In this document: one piece after another, positions 13,913-14,078 of the stretch
Position numbering within the stretch: the first letter of the stretch is position 1
Layout of the letters: every line of letters begins with the position of its first letter
From: Burkholderiaceae bacterium
Lineage (GTDB): Bacteria > Pseudomonadota > Gammaproteobacteria > Burkholderiales > Burkholderiaceae_C
Direction: 5' to 3'
NCBI GenBank assembly: GCA_031276435.1
Contig: JAISNB010000130.1
Location: 1-14,078, forward strand
Length of the DNA stretch: 14,078 bases
Made by a program: the position numbers and the translations under genes
Notes under the pieces: model-generated
Seen by the model: only the letters and a program-made list of their open reading frames with translations
The model's database searches: none
Told to the model about the DNA's origin: nothing

Positions 13913-14045
13913 GATTGTCGATTGTCGATTGTCGATTGTCGATTGTCGATTGTCGATTGTCGATTGTCGATTGTCGTTTGTCGATTGTCGATTGTCGATT
14001 GTCGATTGTCGATTGTCGATTGTCGATTGTCGATTGTCGATTGTC
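13913..14045. repeat. Heptanucleotide tandem repeat, 19 units of GATTGTC
   Basis: Nineteen consecutive 7-nt units fill 133 bases without interruption. All are GATTGTC except the tenth (13976-13982), which is GTTTGTC. A partial unit (gatta) follows at 14046. Since 7 is not a multiple of 3 and the unit yields no stop, the array is open in all three frames on both strands. On the minus strand it reads as cycles of N-R-Q-S-T-I-D. It directly adjoins the signal-peptide region of the minus-strand remnant. Arrays of this kind can change length by slipped-strand pairing. Confidence 0.95.
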
Positions 14046-14078
14046 GATTAGTTAGATGCACCCGATCGGAATAAGTTC

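Noticed and set aside
13913..14045. CRISPR array
   Set aside because: The units are 7 nt with no spacers, so this is a simple tandem repeat.
13867..14061. Minus-strand frame encoding repeated NRQSTID units as a repeat protein
   Set aside because: The repeat peptide is just the heptamer array read in any frame. There is no ribosome-binding site or domain, and it ends 14 codons after the array. It is kept only as part of the frame-switch hypothesis.

Overview
The window looks like a chromosomal segment of a GC-rich betaproteobacterium, probably Burkholderiales and plausibly Comamonadaceae-like. This is judged from the protein sequences, the infA-rpmJ placement after secY, and the 177-residue L6 / 207-residue S4 lengths. 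No database search was run. Most of the window is core translation machinery; the two ends are accessory or noncoding.

Layout. Positions 1-533 hold no gene I can support, but they contain a perfect palindrome and a REP-like hairpin. A peroxide-sensing regulator, oxyR (534-1517, +), follows with both redox cysteines at the E. coli positions. It converges on proC (1588-2472, -). From 2744 a consensus-like promoter and a 5' leader of about 150 nt with several hairpins lead into an uninterrupted plus-strand spc-alpha ribosomal block: rplN, rplX, rplE, rpsN, rpsH, rplF, rplR, rpsE, rpmD, rplO, secY, infA, rpmJ, rpsM, rpsK, rpsD, rpoA, rplQ. The S10 operon (tuf/rpsJ to rpsQ) that usually precedes rplN is absent here. 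An initiator tRNA-fMet with its own TATAAT box begins 21 nt after rplQ, and a strong intrinsic terminator closes the whole unit.

How the genes work together. The block encodes 15 ribosomal proteins of both subunits, the SecY translocon channel, initiation factor IF1 and the RNA polymerase alpha subunit, followed by the initiator tRNA. Translation initiation, ribosome assembly, protein export and transcription are thus co-located. The spc part is tightly packed (8-32 nt gaps). The alpha part has gaps of 92-118 nt before rpsD, rpoA and rplQ, each with a GC-rich hairpin.

After the terminator, about 500 noncoding bases (12085-12585) lead to a minus-strand gene remnant (12586-13912) for an exported beta-propeller/cadherin-like protein with a C-terminal sorting-like tail. 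It carries two separate one-base reading-frame breaks and no recognisable start codon in its signal-peptide frame. Directly upstream of it lies a perfect heptanucleotide tandem array of 19 units (13913-14045). The array is open in all frames, so unit-number changes would switch the reading frame entering this gene. The most unusual features are this array and broken gene, the structured leader in front of rplN, and the initiator tRNA attached to the ribosomal block.
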